Origin: Obelidium mucronatum
Taxonomy: Eukaryota > Chytridiomycota > Chytridiomycetes > Chytridiales > Chytriomycetaceae
Direction of reading: 5' to 3'
Length of the DNA: 64,000 nt
NCBI GenBank assembly: GCA_025765595.1
Contig: JAIVFH010000081.1
Coordinates: 1-64,000, forward strand
Made by a program: the position numbers and the translations under genes. The notes below the pieces were generated by a model. It did not search any database and had not been told where the DNA came from. It was given only the letters and a program-made list of their open reading frames with translations. Positions 35,019-50,243 of the stretch are shown in pieces (the first letter of the stretch is position 1; each line of letters begins with the position of its first letter).

Positions 35019-38000
35019 TTATATTTCAACAGCAATAGCAGCACCATCCTCCCCTGGTTCTTCCTCAGAAACCGGAACCTGACAGTCAAATAATGGTTTC
35101 AAAATCTCAGCAACACCAAACTCCTGCGCCATTTTAATCGCATCTTCAACCGGAGTCCTACAAAATTTCGCTTTTGTTAGAATCATAAAATTTTGACAAA
35201 AAGGGAAAAAAAAGAAAAGAAACTCACCAAGTGCCTTGATATCGACCAAACCCACCCTGAACCTTTTCATGAACTCCAATATGCACCATTTTCTCCAACA
35301 ACTTGGTCCTCTTTGCCTTCTCACCATAGCCAGCAAGCTTCATAATATGGGTTGCATTCACCCACCCATCCTTCACTCGACGCATGATTGCTACATTGCA
35401 AATCATACATTCCCAGACAGTGATTTTGGAATACGTATTCATAGCCACTTTGGGTGGCGCCTTCAGCGTATGTGGTGTGGCTACAGGTACAGCCTTGTCC
35501 TCCCACATCATGGACGCAACCGAAAACTTTTTCCGTGGCTTGCCACTTCCTCTCTTGTTTGCAACAGCAGCTGAGGCCGTTAGCGGAGTAGAAGTGGGCG
35601 TATCTTCTGCCGCCATAGCCGCAACATCGGCAGTAGCAGTACCATCATCTTCTTCGATTTCATCCCGCTCTTCACCCGCTGAATCCTCATCCATCTCAGA
35701 ATCAGAGACTTCATCATCACGAGTCTCTTCTCTTTCCACAGTGTATTCAGCATTGTCTCGTTTGGCAGCTTTCGAGATTGTCGGCGGTTTCCGTTTTTCA
35801 GCAGTGGCTGAAGTTGCTGATGCCAGAGAAGGCCGTCCTTTTGGTCGACCCATTGTCATTGGAGGAAGAGACACAGCTACTGCTGCCGTAGTGGCGACAG
35901 CAGCAGCTGCAGCAGGTGCAGATCGCCTTCGATTCGTTGAAACCGCAGTTGTTGACGGCGGTAGAACAGAAACACTTTCAGATTCACCTTCCGATGCAGC
36001 ACTTGCTGGCGCTATTGTAGATATTATCTCCTCTACAGCTGCGGCTGCTGAGCCCAACTTTGATTTTGCCTTATTGCTCAATTTCGCTACAACTTCTGGT
36101 TCCGCCTGAGTAACAACAGGAGGCGACAACACAACTGCAGCAACAGCGGCGTACTTCCTTCTTCCTTTCGTTTTCACTGTCGCTGTTCCAGGTGATGCTC
36201 GAGGTTGGTCTAATGCAGATGCCACTGGTGTTTCAGGACCTCCAGTGGAAGATTCCTCATTTGAACTTATGGGCTTCTCAATGGGATTCGGTAGACCACT
36301 GCTGCTGATGCTGGAAGTGTTTCTGAGTACTCGGGACGATGATGATTGACTTTTTGTTGTTGATACTGGAGACGATGCAGGTATGGACGTGGATGCGGCA
36401 GATGTTGTTGCTGATGGTGTCGAGGTTGTCACGGATTCCAAGTCAATATTAATGGCTGATATCTTTTGGAGCTGCGCAGCCAGAAGCGACTTTGCATCTG
36501 CCGTTTTGGAGGCGGATGACGTGGCTGGAAGTTGAAGTATTGGTGGGGGTGGCGTTGACGCTCGAGATGATGACGAAAAGTGTTCCAATTCTAATGACGG
36601 TGTTGTTGACTGGGCGGATGGCGGTTCTGGGGAATCTATCGGCAGCGAAATTTCAAATTCAGGAGATTGAGTGGGTTCAGGGACGACAGATGTGGCTAAA
36701 GAGGTTGAAGACTGACTACGGGTATTTGGAGGCGGAATGACTGCGGGTTTTACTGAAGGCGGCGTGCTACCGGGCTGTTTTGAAAGACAGTAAATACAAC
36801 GATAACCAAAATAAATGAATAAAAACTTACAATAACAACACGCCCACCAATTACAACAGTACCGGGTCTTCTTCCGCGTCTCTTTTCGACAGTTTCGCTT
36901 GAAGATGGTACTTCGGGTGATGCACTTTGGGGTGGCAGCTGACGGGAGAGAAACTACAGGAGCGGGTGGTGGAAATACTCGACTCACTTTCGGGGGTCGG
37001 CCCCTCCCTCGTCCTCGTCCCCTACCCCCTCGCCCGCGTCCCTCTGGACCTCCCTCTAGCAGTGGAATGGAATGGTCCTGGAGAGTCCAACTCCACCCCA
37101 AACGAATCCTCACTTGCCAGATCCTCCCCAGTCAACTCGTAATCCATAGATTCAAGACCAGCCACCGCCTATCCTTGACTCTTTCACAGGCTGCACTTCC
37201 ATCCAACATAGTTCCCACTCGTGAAAAAGAGGCTCTTCGATGGAAGAAGCGGCGGGAGATGTTGCAAGTACATGTTGCAGCGGTTGTTCAGATTTCACAA
37301 GAGACGGTTCAGCAGGCGTAGCTAAACCAGATGAAGATGAAGATGCGGTCGTTGTCGTTGCTGTTGTAGAACACCCCGAGAGAGCGCCTTTGGAAAAGAC
37401 CAACTTGATCTTTTTACTTTTGAAGTTGGAGATTGAGGCACGATCTGCCGGATTGAGTGGAGGGAGATGAAAAGAGTCGTAATTTGCTACCGCGAGTTTC
37501 CGTTTCCGTTTCCTCCGCAAGGTTCGATCCAAAAGAGTCGCAAAATCGTCTGTTTCGCTCATTCCTCCCGCACTACTATTACTACAGCTGCTGCTGTTAC
37601 TACATGAACTTCCACTGCTGCTACTGGAATCACTGTCACTGCTACTACTGCTCTCATCGTCACCGTCATTTTGAATATTGCCAAATACAGAAACATCCGA
37701 TACGGTCTGAGTCAAAGAAGAAGAAGAATGATATGCATTGCTTGGCGTGGTTGCATGTTCCTGCTTAACTTCCTCGTCCACATCATCGTCATCATCATCA
37801 CCACCAGCATCTTCTTCGTCATTTTCATCTCCACCTTCTTCACGCATAAGATCGCAAACTTCATCGTCATCAGAATCATCTTCAAAATCCGTTGATGTGC
37901 ATGACATGGTGTCTGAATAATTTGAGCTGAAGACTGATTGCGGAAGAGGGTATAATAAATGTGGATTATGCGGTTGATGCTGGGGTATTATTATGTTGGG

Positions 38001-38753
38001 GTATGTTGATGACGTGTAAGTAGGACATAGAAAACTTTCGGGTTCTTGATGAAATGTAAGGGTCGCGGATGGATCCAGGACAAATTGGGAATGTTGTTGT
38101 TGCTGATGCAGAATGGACGGGTCATGCTCTTGTTCATTTTCGAAAACCAAAGGACTGGAGTCCAGCGGGGATGACTGACTGTGAGGCTGTGTTGCGGGCG
38201 GTAGCAGTGGGTCATACGGTAGGTGCAGCGGGTTGTGTATTGAAGCAGCCGAAGCCGAGGTGGGTGAAGACTCGTGTGGACAGTCAATTCCCAGCTTCGA
38301 GTCCTGCCTTCTGTTCAATCCCTTTGTGGCCACAGGTGATGGCGGGATTGGAAGAGTCGCGAGCAGCTGCGCTGGCTGGGCGGATGCCGCCAGGAAGTGC
38401 GGCTTGAGCGCCAGATTGATTTGGTTCCTTTGCCCCACTTGGCTGTGGGGAATCTGCTGCTGCTGTTGCGATGGCTCTTTTGTATTTGTTGAAATTGCTG
38501 CTGTGCTTGGGTCCAAGGATTCATCCACTTCATCCACTTCGTCGATGCCCATCGCCAGGTCTTCATCGTCGGTAGACATTGCCCCCGCATCGCCATCGTC
38601 GTTGTTTGCTTTCGGCCCCTGACTTAGCCTCTCCTGGCTCAAACCCTGCGTGGTCTCTGGCCCACTCCCACTTAAGCTCTCCTGATCCATCAGGCCGCTG
38701 CTATCCGTGTCCTCGGGCGGCTGCGGATCCAACATAGCCAGTGCATGGTCCAT
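35019..38753 (-). CDS. APSES/KilA-N transcription regulator with C-terminal DNA-binding domain
   Basis: Starts at ATG 38753 with a very long disordered region: acidic runs, polySer, and two AT-hook-like basic blocks (GRGRGGRGRGRGRGRPPK; MGRPKGRPS). The APSES domain lies at the end: ITVWECMICNVAIMRRVKDG, WVNATHIMKLAG, KAKRTKLLEKMVHIGVHEKV, QGGFGRYQGTW, continuing across an intron into TPVEDAIKMAQEFGVAEILKP. Introns at 36775-36830 and 35158-35227 splice in frame. Three +1 frame steps are needed, near 37150, 37079 and 36940. In Mbp1/Swi4-type factors the APSES domain is N-terminal and ankyrins follow; here it is C-terminal with no ankyrins visible. Family call firm. Confidence 0.75.
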
Positions 38754-39163
38754 CGGTGAGTTGGTAAGCGGTGCTCGAAGGAAGTGTCTTGTGCAAATGA
38801 CGGGAAACTAAAAGCAAAAAAAGAGCGAAAATTTTCACAAAACGGGAATTGTCTTCGAAATCAGTTTCTGACAACTTCTACAAGAGAGAGAAAAAAAGAG
38901 GTGGGAGATGGGAGAGAGTGCAGAGACGAAAAAAGAAAAACGAGAAGGATTGGCATGAGAGCCGCTTGATCTTCTGTATGCATCGAGCTTCAGCATGCCC
39001 CCAACTAGATATTCAACAATTAACATTTACTTCAAACTAAATAACCACCCCTTAAAATCAAGTGACTCGAATTGACGCTTGGTCTCCGGATGAATTATTT
39101 GACAATCCCCCGGAGAAATCAAAGAAATTTCTCACATCGTGGCTGCTCAAGAACACCACAAAC
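38754..39163. promoter_or_regulatory. shared upstream region of the APSES and desaturase genes
   Basis: About 410 bp between two divergent starts. It is purine-rich on the + strand around 38880-38950. No specific site was recognised. Confidence 0.4.
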
Positions 39164-40675
39164 ATGTCTCCAGTTGCAACCGCTGAGAGCTTGCTACACC
39201 AGCGAACACCACATTCAGCCACTTCTGAACCTCATACCGCTTCAAATGATCCCCAAGAAGCAGCACGTTTAGTGAAACCGGCATCTCGAGATACAAAGGA
39301 AGTGTGGTGGATTAACGGCGCCTTTGTTATCCTGGCACACATCACAGCGCTGTTCACGATTGTATCGGTCACACCGAAATGGCAGACTGTTGTCCTCATG
39401 TTTGCGATTGTTGTTTTTGGTGAACTTGGGTAAGTCAAACGCTCTTTATCTTAGTAAATCTAAAGAAGGAAATTGCCAGCATTACCATGGGATACCACAG
39501 ACTTTGGTCGCATCGTGCATATACTGGATCATTGCCTCTTCGAATTGCTCTTGCTTTTATGGGAACTATGGGGTTTCAAGGAAGTATCAAGTGGTGGGTC
39601 TTGAGGCATCGATTGCACCACAGATACACGGATGATTCCATTCACGATCCTTACTCTGCGACTCGTGGATTTTGGTTTTCGCATATGGGATGGATCTTTG
39701 AGAAGCCAACTTATACGAGAATGACACTTGTTGATGCATCGGATTTGAACAGTGACCCCAGTTGAGTTTTTTTCTAATCTACTTTGCTTGGAATACCAAA
39801 CGACTGACTGCAACGTTGAATAGTTGTGCGTTTGCAGCACAAATACTTTGTACCACTTGCAATGACATCTTGCTTCCTGTTGCCTACAATTTTGGGGTCA
39901 TTATGGGGCGATGCATTTGCGAGTTATTTATATGGCGGAATTGTATCTCGCATTCTTATTTGGCATGCTACATTTTGCATCAACAGGTAGAATTTTTTTT
40001 TTGACGATTTGTCAGTGTTGTTTTAGTTCGAAGGGAGTTGAACACACACTTACATACAGTTTCGCTCATTGGATCGGCGAACAAGAGTTTTCTGAAGAAC
40101 ACTCAGCACGTGGAACGCTTCTTTTGGCCATTATGACTTTTGGCGAAGGATACCACAACTTTGTATGTCAATCTATTTTTCTGTTCTTTGAACTTAAAGA
40201 TCCTAAAACATCTTCAAAAAAAAAGCATCACGAATTCCCAAAGGACTACAGAAACGGCATCCACCCATACGACTGGGATCCAACGAAATGGCTGATTTCC
40301 CTCGCTGCCCGTGTGGGACTCGCTTCGAATCTCTACACATACCCTGAAAACGAAATCAACAAGGCCCGTGTATCAACAACAAATTCCAAATATGCAAAAC
40401 TGGACTGGGGTCCCACTGTGGATTCGTTGCCTGTAGTGGATGTCAAGCAATCTGAGAAAGTCGAGGCGCTTGTGGGACACAAGGAGTGGATTCTGTTGGA
40501 TGGATATGTCTTGGATGTGAGCAAATTCAAAGGTACCCATCCTGGAGGTGTCAAGTTGATTGAAACTTACGAGGGAAAAGATGCAACCAAAGCGTTTTAT
40601 GGAGTTTTAAACAATCATAGCAAGTCGGCCAGAACTATGGTTGATATGTTGCGTGTTGCCAAGGTTGCTGTGTGA
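39164..40675 (+). CDS. OLE1: stearoyl-CoA (delta-9) desaturase with C-terminal cytochrome b5
   Basis: Introduces the cis-9 double bond into saturated acyl-CoA at the ER. Five exons (39164-39429, 39480-39760, 39824-39986, 40060-40162, 40226-40675) join in frame to 420 aa. Three His boxes are visible: HRLWSHR, HRLHHRYTDD and, across the last intron, GEGYHNF|HHEF. Two pairs of membrane helices surround them. The C-terminal domain has HPGG (heme ligand His) and a second His in NNHS. The domain order is that of fungal Ole1. No frame breaks. Confidence 0.93.
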
Positions 40676-40851
40676 AAAAAAATTGTGATTCGATTTTTTT
40701 TTTCTTTTGCTGACGTGTTTCTTTCTTTTCATTGCTGTTTTCCTTCTTTCCAGCATTAAGTATGTGCAAAGCAATTAAAATATCTCTTCACTTTCAGTTA
40801 CATATATTTCCTTTTCTTTTCTTCTAATGGCACGAGCCGTAAACATTCACG

Positions 40852-42003
40852 TTAACCAATGGGACCCAACATGTCCGCATGTACGAATCCTTGCTGCTTT
40901 CCCACCAACGCTTTACACCATCCATGTTGGTCAATCGAAGTAACATACAGTCTCATTCCAACTGTAAGCGCCAACTGACCATCTTTCAAAGGATGATGCT
41001 CCACAGTTGCAGCATAAAACCCAGGAACGGATGTAACATTAAAGTACTGCACCGGACGAAGGTTTTCTTTGGGATCAGGAGAAGTAGTGTACTGATATTG
41101 TGGAAGGTCAAAGTTTTCGTTGCTGTTGTCGTTGTTTTTGCTTGGCAAATCCTTCATGATCAACACACTCTTCATGTCGTCATCCGTCTTTCTCGAGCGT
41201 CTTGTCCACGCAAAGATGGCCAGTCCAAGCAAAAGAACGACTCCTCCTGCAACTCCAGCGATGAGTCCGATGTTGGGGTTGGAAGGCGCCACGTCGGTTT
41301 TAGCTGGAGTATTTGGCGCTGGATTCACTGCCGCATTTGTGACTGTGACAACAACAACAACCGTAGCGTTGGCCTGGGCAATGGAAGTAACAGCTGCTGA
41401 CTCGGAAGGGCCTTCGATCTTGGGACAAGCAGGGCAATTCAAGGAACCACCACAGCCGTCAGGAATGGCAGTGCTGCACTGAGAAGCAGAGCAGACACCC
41501 GCATTCACAGGAACACAAGGCGGGACTTGAAAAATCATGCCAGCACGACCAGCGCCATTGGAGATGGGATCAGGCTGCTTGAGAGAACACTCGTTTTTGG
41601 GCCCCCAAGACCCAATGGCACAACCAGGAGTCCTCCAACATAGCGCACTACAATCGCTCTTGCTGATCCCTTGCAAATGTTGATTAGGCATGTCAAACAT
41701 GAAGGCAAAGTCTCTTGTTGGCAACTCAAAGGCGGTTGTGGCAGAAGTAGGGATCAGCGTTGTAAAAGTAGAAGGTGGTGGCATCTTAGGGTAACAGCTC
41801 CTGACATTGGTGTAGTACTCGTAAAAGAAGCCTCCGCGGGCAAACGTCTGGCCGGCACAGTCCGCCTCGCTTTCAACGGTCAGGAAACCGTCCATCAGCT
41901 CGATTTTAGGAAGTCCGGTGACCGGGGAGCGATCCACCCAATCAGTACCTGGTATGGACTTGAACGAGTATCCGCCAGGTAGGTCAACAGCTCTGGTTTC
42001 CAT
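40852..42003 (-). CDS. single-pass membrane protein with cytoplasmic SH3 domain
   Basis: Open frame from ATG 42003, 383 aa. The outer part is Cys-rich (DCSALCWRTPGCAIGSW; CGGSLNCPACPK), then a Thr/Pro-rich stalk, a transmembrane helix (IGLIAGVAGGVVLLLGLAIFAW), the basic stop-transfer RRSRK, and a single SH3 domain at the end (DGQLALTVGMRLYVTSID...GFVHADMLG). No signal peptide is seen at 42003, so a 5' exon is likely. It shares architecture with the gene at 16915-18967 but not sequence. Probably a surface sensor; the inner partner is unknown. Confidence 0.65.
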   Translation of the reverse strand: METRAVDLPGGYSFKSIPGTDWVDRSPVTGLPKIELMDGFLTVESEADCAGQTFARGGFFYEYYTNVRSCYPKMPPPSTFTTLIPTSATTAFELPTRDFAFMFDMPNQHLQGISKSDCSALCWRTPGCAIGSWGPKNECSLKQPDPISNGAGRAGMIFQVPPCVPVNAGVCSASQCSTAIPDGCGGSLNCPACPKIEGPSESAAVTSIAQANATVVVVVTVTNAAVNPAPNTPAKTDVAPSNPNIGLIAGVAGGVVLLLGLAIFAWTRRSRKTDDDMKSVLIMKDLPSKNNDNSNENFDLPQYQYTTSPDPKENLRPVQYFNVTSVPGFYAATVEHHPLKDGQLALTVGMRLYVTSIDQHGWCKALVGKQQGFVHADMLGPIG

Positions 42004-42103
42004 CTCAATCAATTTGGTGTAAAAAGAAATTTTTGTTTTTAATCACAGGGCTTTATGGAAAGGGAATTCTGAAATTTGACATAATAAACGGCAGCGTCTC
42101 ATG

Positions 42104-45122
<3,019 letters not shown>

Positions 45123-45124
45123 TA

Positions 45125-45895
45125 GGGGGTTTCAAAGTTGCGATTTTTCAACAAAAAAAATCGAAGTTTTGTTGGCAAGAAAACTCAGTTTTTTTGGAGA
45201 AATCGGTCAAAAAAACCGATTTCTCTGATTTCGTCAAAAAACTGAGTTTTTTTTTGCCCAAACTACAAAATAGGATGAGCTCCGCCTAATTCATATGGCA
45301 CAGCCCTTTTCTTTATTTAGTTTGATATATAAAGATCTACGAAAACAATCCTGATGGTGTCGACTGTCTTTTGGGATACTAACCTTGATGTAGTTGAAGC
45401 AGCATGTTCTCTCTGAGCGGTACAGTATTCCGAAACAGCCAGGATATTGCAATCAGCTGCAATCAATAGTGGCTACTGCCAAATTGTTAGTGCTTGTCAG
45501 TAAAAAGTCCTCCTGTCCCCTGCCATTCAATGCAATCTTGCCGACCAACACATAGCCTTACTCTTCTGTAACTTTCTAATTTCGAAGTAGATGTGCACTA
45601 AATCACTCTCACAGGTGGCATGTGCTTGAGGGAAGGATATAGGGTCTTTAACTTTGAAACCCCTCTCCTGAAAAACATAAAAAAACTCAGTTTTTATTTT
45701 CATTTTTTGAAGTTTTGTTGGCAAGATTTCGTACGGTGGTTAGTATGAACCGAGCAAAAATATTATTTTTAAAAAACATTTTTGATTTTTTGAAGCACCC
45801 CCTCGGGTCTTTTTCGTCCACCTACCAACAAAAGCAACCTGCTCTCGCCACCAGAGCAGGCACCAGTGCTTGTTATGCACAGCTGGTGTCTGTGT
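45125..45895 (+). repeat. left terminal inverted repeat with internal insertion and hairpin
   Basis: The 16-bp tip is followed, after about 20 divergent bp, by 45180-45728, which has no partner at the right end and lies between two copies of GAAGTTTTGTTGGCAAGA. It contains a long hairpin (about 45181-45255, arms ACTCAG... and GAGAAATCGGT). From 45729 the match to the right end resumes. Nothing coding is supported in this stretch. Confidence 0.7.
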
Positions 45896-45899
45896 CTTG

Positions 45900-46305
45900 A
45901 ATGCAAGTTGTTGCTTGGAATCGATACGGGGCATACGGCGCAACGGGCGGGTTGTCTCACCGGCGCTGCTGGCTCCAGCGCGTGCTAAGCACAGCTGGTG
46001 CTTGAGCCTTGAATCGATTCTGGAAATTTGGTCAAGTTTCGAAAGTTCTGGAATTGGCTTGGAATCGATGCGGGGCACACAGCGCGACGGGCGGGTTGTC
46101 TCACCCTCGCTGCTGGCACCAGCGCGTGCTAAGCACAGCTGGTGCTTTAGTCTTGAATTGATTCTGGAATTTTTAACTTGCTGGAGTTTCGAAAGTTCTG
46201 GAATTGACTTGGAATCGATACGGGGCACACAGCGCGAAGGGCGGGTTGTCTCACCGTCGCTGCTGGCTCCAGCGCGTGCTAAGCACAGCTGGTATTTGGC
46301 TCTTT
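45900..46305 (+). repeat. subterminal repeat array, left (about 3 units)
   Basis: Units of roughly 145-150 bp share TTCGAAAGTTCTGGAATT, GGAATCGAT, GGGCGGGTTGTCTCACC and GCGTGCTAAGCACAGCTGG. The units stay open in several frames. Orientation is the same as the array at 50018 and opposite to those at 51545 and 57480. Confidence 0.85.
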
Positions 46306-46406
46306 GAATGCTTGCTGGAATGTTGGTACTGCCGGAATTACTTGGGAATACATTGTTGGCATTGTTGCAAATCTGAAATTTGAAATTGTGTCAAAAAGTG
46401 CAAACC

Positions 46407-48481
46407 ATGTCGGCCAAGACAATGAGCGCAGCAGCGCTTTCAAAGCTTCGAGATTTGAGAATGGGGGCTACTGGCCTGCCGAAAAGGGATAGTTACTGCA
46501 AGAAGGAGGGATGTGGTACCAAAGTGTTCGCTGCATTTGGTTTCTGCCCAGGGCACAAGAAGGAGTGCATCAACCGGTGTGCTGCACGAGCTGTTGAGCT
46601 GGTTGAGGGGGCTCCCCTTTGTCGCGAGTGCTTTGTCATGGGTATGATTTTCATTTTTCATTGTTTGTTGTTAACATCTGTTTCAACAGTGGCTGAATCG
46701 GAGCACCAACCCAACTTATTTGAGAAGAAGCAGACCAAAAGTGAAAGGCCCTTACCTCGTCGCGATGACGCTGCTGGTAACCCCAGTTGGGGTACCGGAA
46801 AGTACAAGTATTCGTTTGTGGTTCATCCATGCAAGGCGGTTCTCTCCAAGAAAGGATACAGTTACACCCCTGTTGGCCTGCCTTTTCCCTTGGAATATGA
46901 ATGCAGCTATGAAACCGAAATATTGGACCTTCATCAGCGGGTTTTCGACTCTGCACAGTTGTTGGAAGCCCTCGCCAAAGTGAAAAAGGACCATGGGCCC
47001 AACTTTGAGTGCAAATATATTCTGATGAGTTCCACCTCAAAAGGTATGTTTTACCCTGTTCTGGTTCTGGGTGTTAAAGGCTTTTTGTAGGGTCTCCCAA
47101 ACCACACTGTGTGATCGAACCCAATCAGACCCTCAAAAGCCACAGTGCTGAGTTCAAGGAACGGACAAAGACCCCTAAGCGGCTGGAGATTACCAAACCC
47201 GTCAATAACATTCATGGAGTGTTTCTGATGGAGGCTCTTGAGTCGATTCCATCAAACTGCGGGTCCTCCAATTCCAATTCGGGCTTGTCCGTCTCCAAGT
47301 CGATTTCTACAGTTTTCACTTCTGGGGCTGGCAAAAGGTCCCGAGGACGGCCACGAAAGGATGCCCAACCCCTCAATAGTCACATGTCTGAGGTTACACT
47401 CTTGGCCCCATCTGATTCCAACCCAGAAGAGCCCTCATCCAAGCGTGGAAGACAAGATGTGGAAGCCCTGTGGGATTTTGAGGGCACTGCTGTGGCAATG
47501 GCGATAGGAAATATCCTAGCGCCCTCATTTGTTGGAACCAAAGTCACAACCTCAACCTTAAATGGGGTGGTGTACCAGCTTGTTTTGCAGGGAGCCAAGT
47601 ACGAAAAAACGGTTTTGCACGAAGGGGCTGTTATTGTGCAACTGCAGGAATTAGGAAGGGGGTCTTTTCGAAGAGTGATGCCTGTGTTGGGGGGTACTTG
47701 GGAAAAAACAGATAACCTGCCAAGTCCCAAAGCATTGGTATTCAAGCATTTTCTTGGTAGTAGGGACAGAATCCCAGGGGATCGAAATGCAAACAAAGCG
47801 ATTGATATCAACCTACCCCAGCAGCCGTCCACAGCCGCTGCCTCTGGAATTATTCAACAGCATTTTGTGGCTGCTTTTCTGAAAAAGTGGTGTTCTGAGT
47901 CTTGTGTGGCCCAAACACGTAAGTACTCGGGCTAAAGAATTATGAAGGTTATCTCATAATTGTATGTTCAGTAAAGGAAAATGGGGTCCTTCTGGAGTGC
48001 ATTCCAGCCTTTGGCTTTGACATTGACAAAAGTCAGGCACAGGAGTTTGATTTGATCTCCTCCGGGTTTTTGGAGCCAAGGCTTTATGACCAAGATTTTG
48101 TGAAGTTCTTTCACAACAGTGGTGTTTGTGAGGAGGATATGTTTCCCCTGGGCTCTGACAAGGAGCTCATTTTTAATCTTCTTTCCTCGTTTAGCCATTT
48201 TACCTTTCAGAAGTATCAAGGTCAAATTTTGATCACAGACCTTCAAGGGGGGGTCACAGGCAGGCATTTGAGGCTGACTGATGTGGCGGTTGTCATGAGT
48301 GTACAGTACAAAGACAAAGTCCCGAATCTGTAAGCTGTCTTTTTGGACATGCTGTGTTCTCACATGTTCTATTTGAAGTTATTTTAGTGGATCCAATTTT
48401 GCCCAGGCTTTGATCAACTTCAAACAAAGTCACAAGTGCGGGGAGTTCTGTCGAAAGTTCAACTATCCCCCACTTCTTTGA
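46407..48481 (+). CDS. alpha-kinase (atypical protein kinase) with zinc finger and AT-hook
   Basis: Element-borne gene. Five exons (46407-46641, 46690-47043, 47091-47918, 47972-48329, 48388-48481) join in frame to 622 aa, with no frame breaks. The N-terminus has a Cys/His cluster (YCKKEGCGTKVFAAFGFC, then H-x-x-x-C, CRECF). An AT-hook follows (KRSRGRPRKD). The C-terminal ~220 residues carry alpha-kinase marks: SSFSHFTFQKYQGQILITDL, QGG...LRLTD, and the C-terminal zinc-binding segment HKCGEFCRKF. The family phosphorylates Ser/Thr in helical substrates. Its role in a transposon is unknown: it may regulate the transposase or host factors, or it may be captured cargo. Confidence 0.8.
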
Positions 48482-48542
48482 GAGGAACCTATTTCCTTCA
48501 CTACAATGCTTTATCTCTTTCAAGCAGTTCTTTATTTTTCAT

Positions 48543-50002
48543 TCATTTCTTTTCAAAGAAAACACTGTGCTTTGTGTTCCAGACTACACTTTCCCCTATA
48601 ACTTTGGCGAACTTTTGATACTTGGTTGGGTTTTCTCGAACGAATGCGTTGGTTGTACGCATGTTGTCAGTTAAAATAAAGGAGGTCCGTTGGGCCCAAC
48701 ACTCTTCAATTTCTTCAGGGGACAGCTTGGCAGCTTCTTCGGGAGGATACAAAGCCACGTAGTGCTTGGTGTCCTGGAAAGGAATCAACGCTATCTCATT
48801 CGACGCTAAATTGATCCAAGTGTCTGAGTCCGGCAAGTACAGCATAGGCAAAACTCCTCGGGGAGTGGGACAATCTGTGTATATACCAATTAGAGCCCCA
48901 ATTGAATAAGGGTGGTTACTCAGGTCTAAATGGCCTTGAACTCCTCTAGGACATTTAGGGCCTGTTGCAAAATTGGCTGTGAAACCTGGAAAGGGCACCT
49001 CCCCATACCGAGACAGATCCTTAAGTAGGAAGATAAGTAACATTCACTTGAACCCGCCAACAACAAACCTACATCTTGAACCAATCTTGAGCATTCGGCC
49101 GCTTCATTTCCCATTAATACTTCACAAGCAGATCGAACGTCGTCAGTCAAGGGCCGCAAGCCCCTGATGCAGTCGGCAAGAGCAGGTGCAACGTGCTCCC
49201 CTAGAGTGAAATACTCACCCTCCGCCGCCGCTTTTTTCACAGATACCCCAGGCTTGGTAATGCTAGCGTTGTAGTGCGGCTCTGCCTGGGAAGCTTTTAG
49301 CATTTTCGGCACGGGGTATTAATATGTACTCACTATACAGTCCTGAACCTTCCTCCAGAAGCAGATTAGCTCCATCCCATTGGCACGCTTGCCCTTCCGG
49401 CCAAATGAAGACAATCGATCTAGAAAAGGCCTATAGGCTCCAAAAGCCACTGGATCAATGGTCAGACTAAAAAATTCATCAGCGACTGCACATCAACCTA
49501 AAGCCAAGGGGCAAATGACCTACCGAGCGTGGGAAAGTGTCGCCCCGTCATCCTTGAGCACAACAAAAAGACGCTCGTTTGGTTGACATGGCGGAAACCT
49601 CTTTGGGGCTTCAGAAAGAACCCTGGCTGATCGCAGAGCGGTTTGAACGGCATGCCGAACAAGTCGACGTTTTCTGCGTCTACTGCTGTCAGCTACACTG
49701 TGCAGCGGTCTTGACTGTGCCTCTACAAGCGCTGGCGCATCTGGGCCCTTATTGAAACAGAGTGAGTTAGAGTGAGTTAAACCAGAAGCAACAGGACGCC
49801 AAATAAGAGCAACACCTTCTTCGGGCACATAGCCTCTGCCGCCAGTTTTGGTGTCAAGTTGCAAACAGAAGGGGGTTGAGAGGCTTCGCTGCGATACGCT
49901 GCTAGGCCCTTCCCACACATCTCCAAAAAAAGGAAAAAATCTGACGCGGGAATTAAGGCAGCAAAATTGCCTAGCTCTTTCCAACCAGCTAATGAATTGC
50001 AA
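48543..50002 (-). CDS. element-borne protein of unknown function
   Basis: Four segments join with clean splice sites: about 50002-49524, 49470-49335, 49286-49073 and 49020-48543. The open frame has no ATG in the first 160 codons, so the 5' end may lie further up or in the repeat array. The product is mixed and neutral; late blocks include RGVLPMLYLPDSDTWINLAS and DNMRTTNAFVRENPTKYQKF. No domain was recognised. Convergent with the alpha-kinase gene and separated from it by about 60 bp. Confidence 0.5.
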
Positions 50003-50017
50003 GAATCAGCAGGTACC

Positions 50018-50215
50018 TGTGCCTTAAATCGATTTTGGAATTTTTAACTTGCTGGAGTTTCGAAAGTTCTGGAATTGACTTGGAATCAATGCGGGGCACA
50101 CGGCGCGACGGGTGGGTTGTCTCACCGTCGCTGCTGGCACCAGCGCGTGCTAAGCACAGCTGGTGCTTGAGCCTTGAATCGATTCTGGAATTTTTAACTT
50201 GCTGGAGTTTTGAGA
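50018..50215 (+). repeat. internal repeat array (about 1.5 units)
   Basis: Same unit and orientation as 45900-46305. It lies between the 5' ends of two element genes, so it may hold their promoters. Confidence 0.8.
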
Positions 50216-50243
50216 CTGTTTCTGTCCCTTAAAATAGTTTAAA

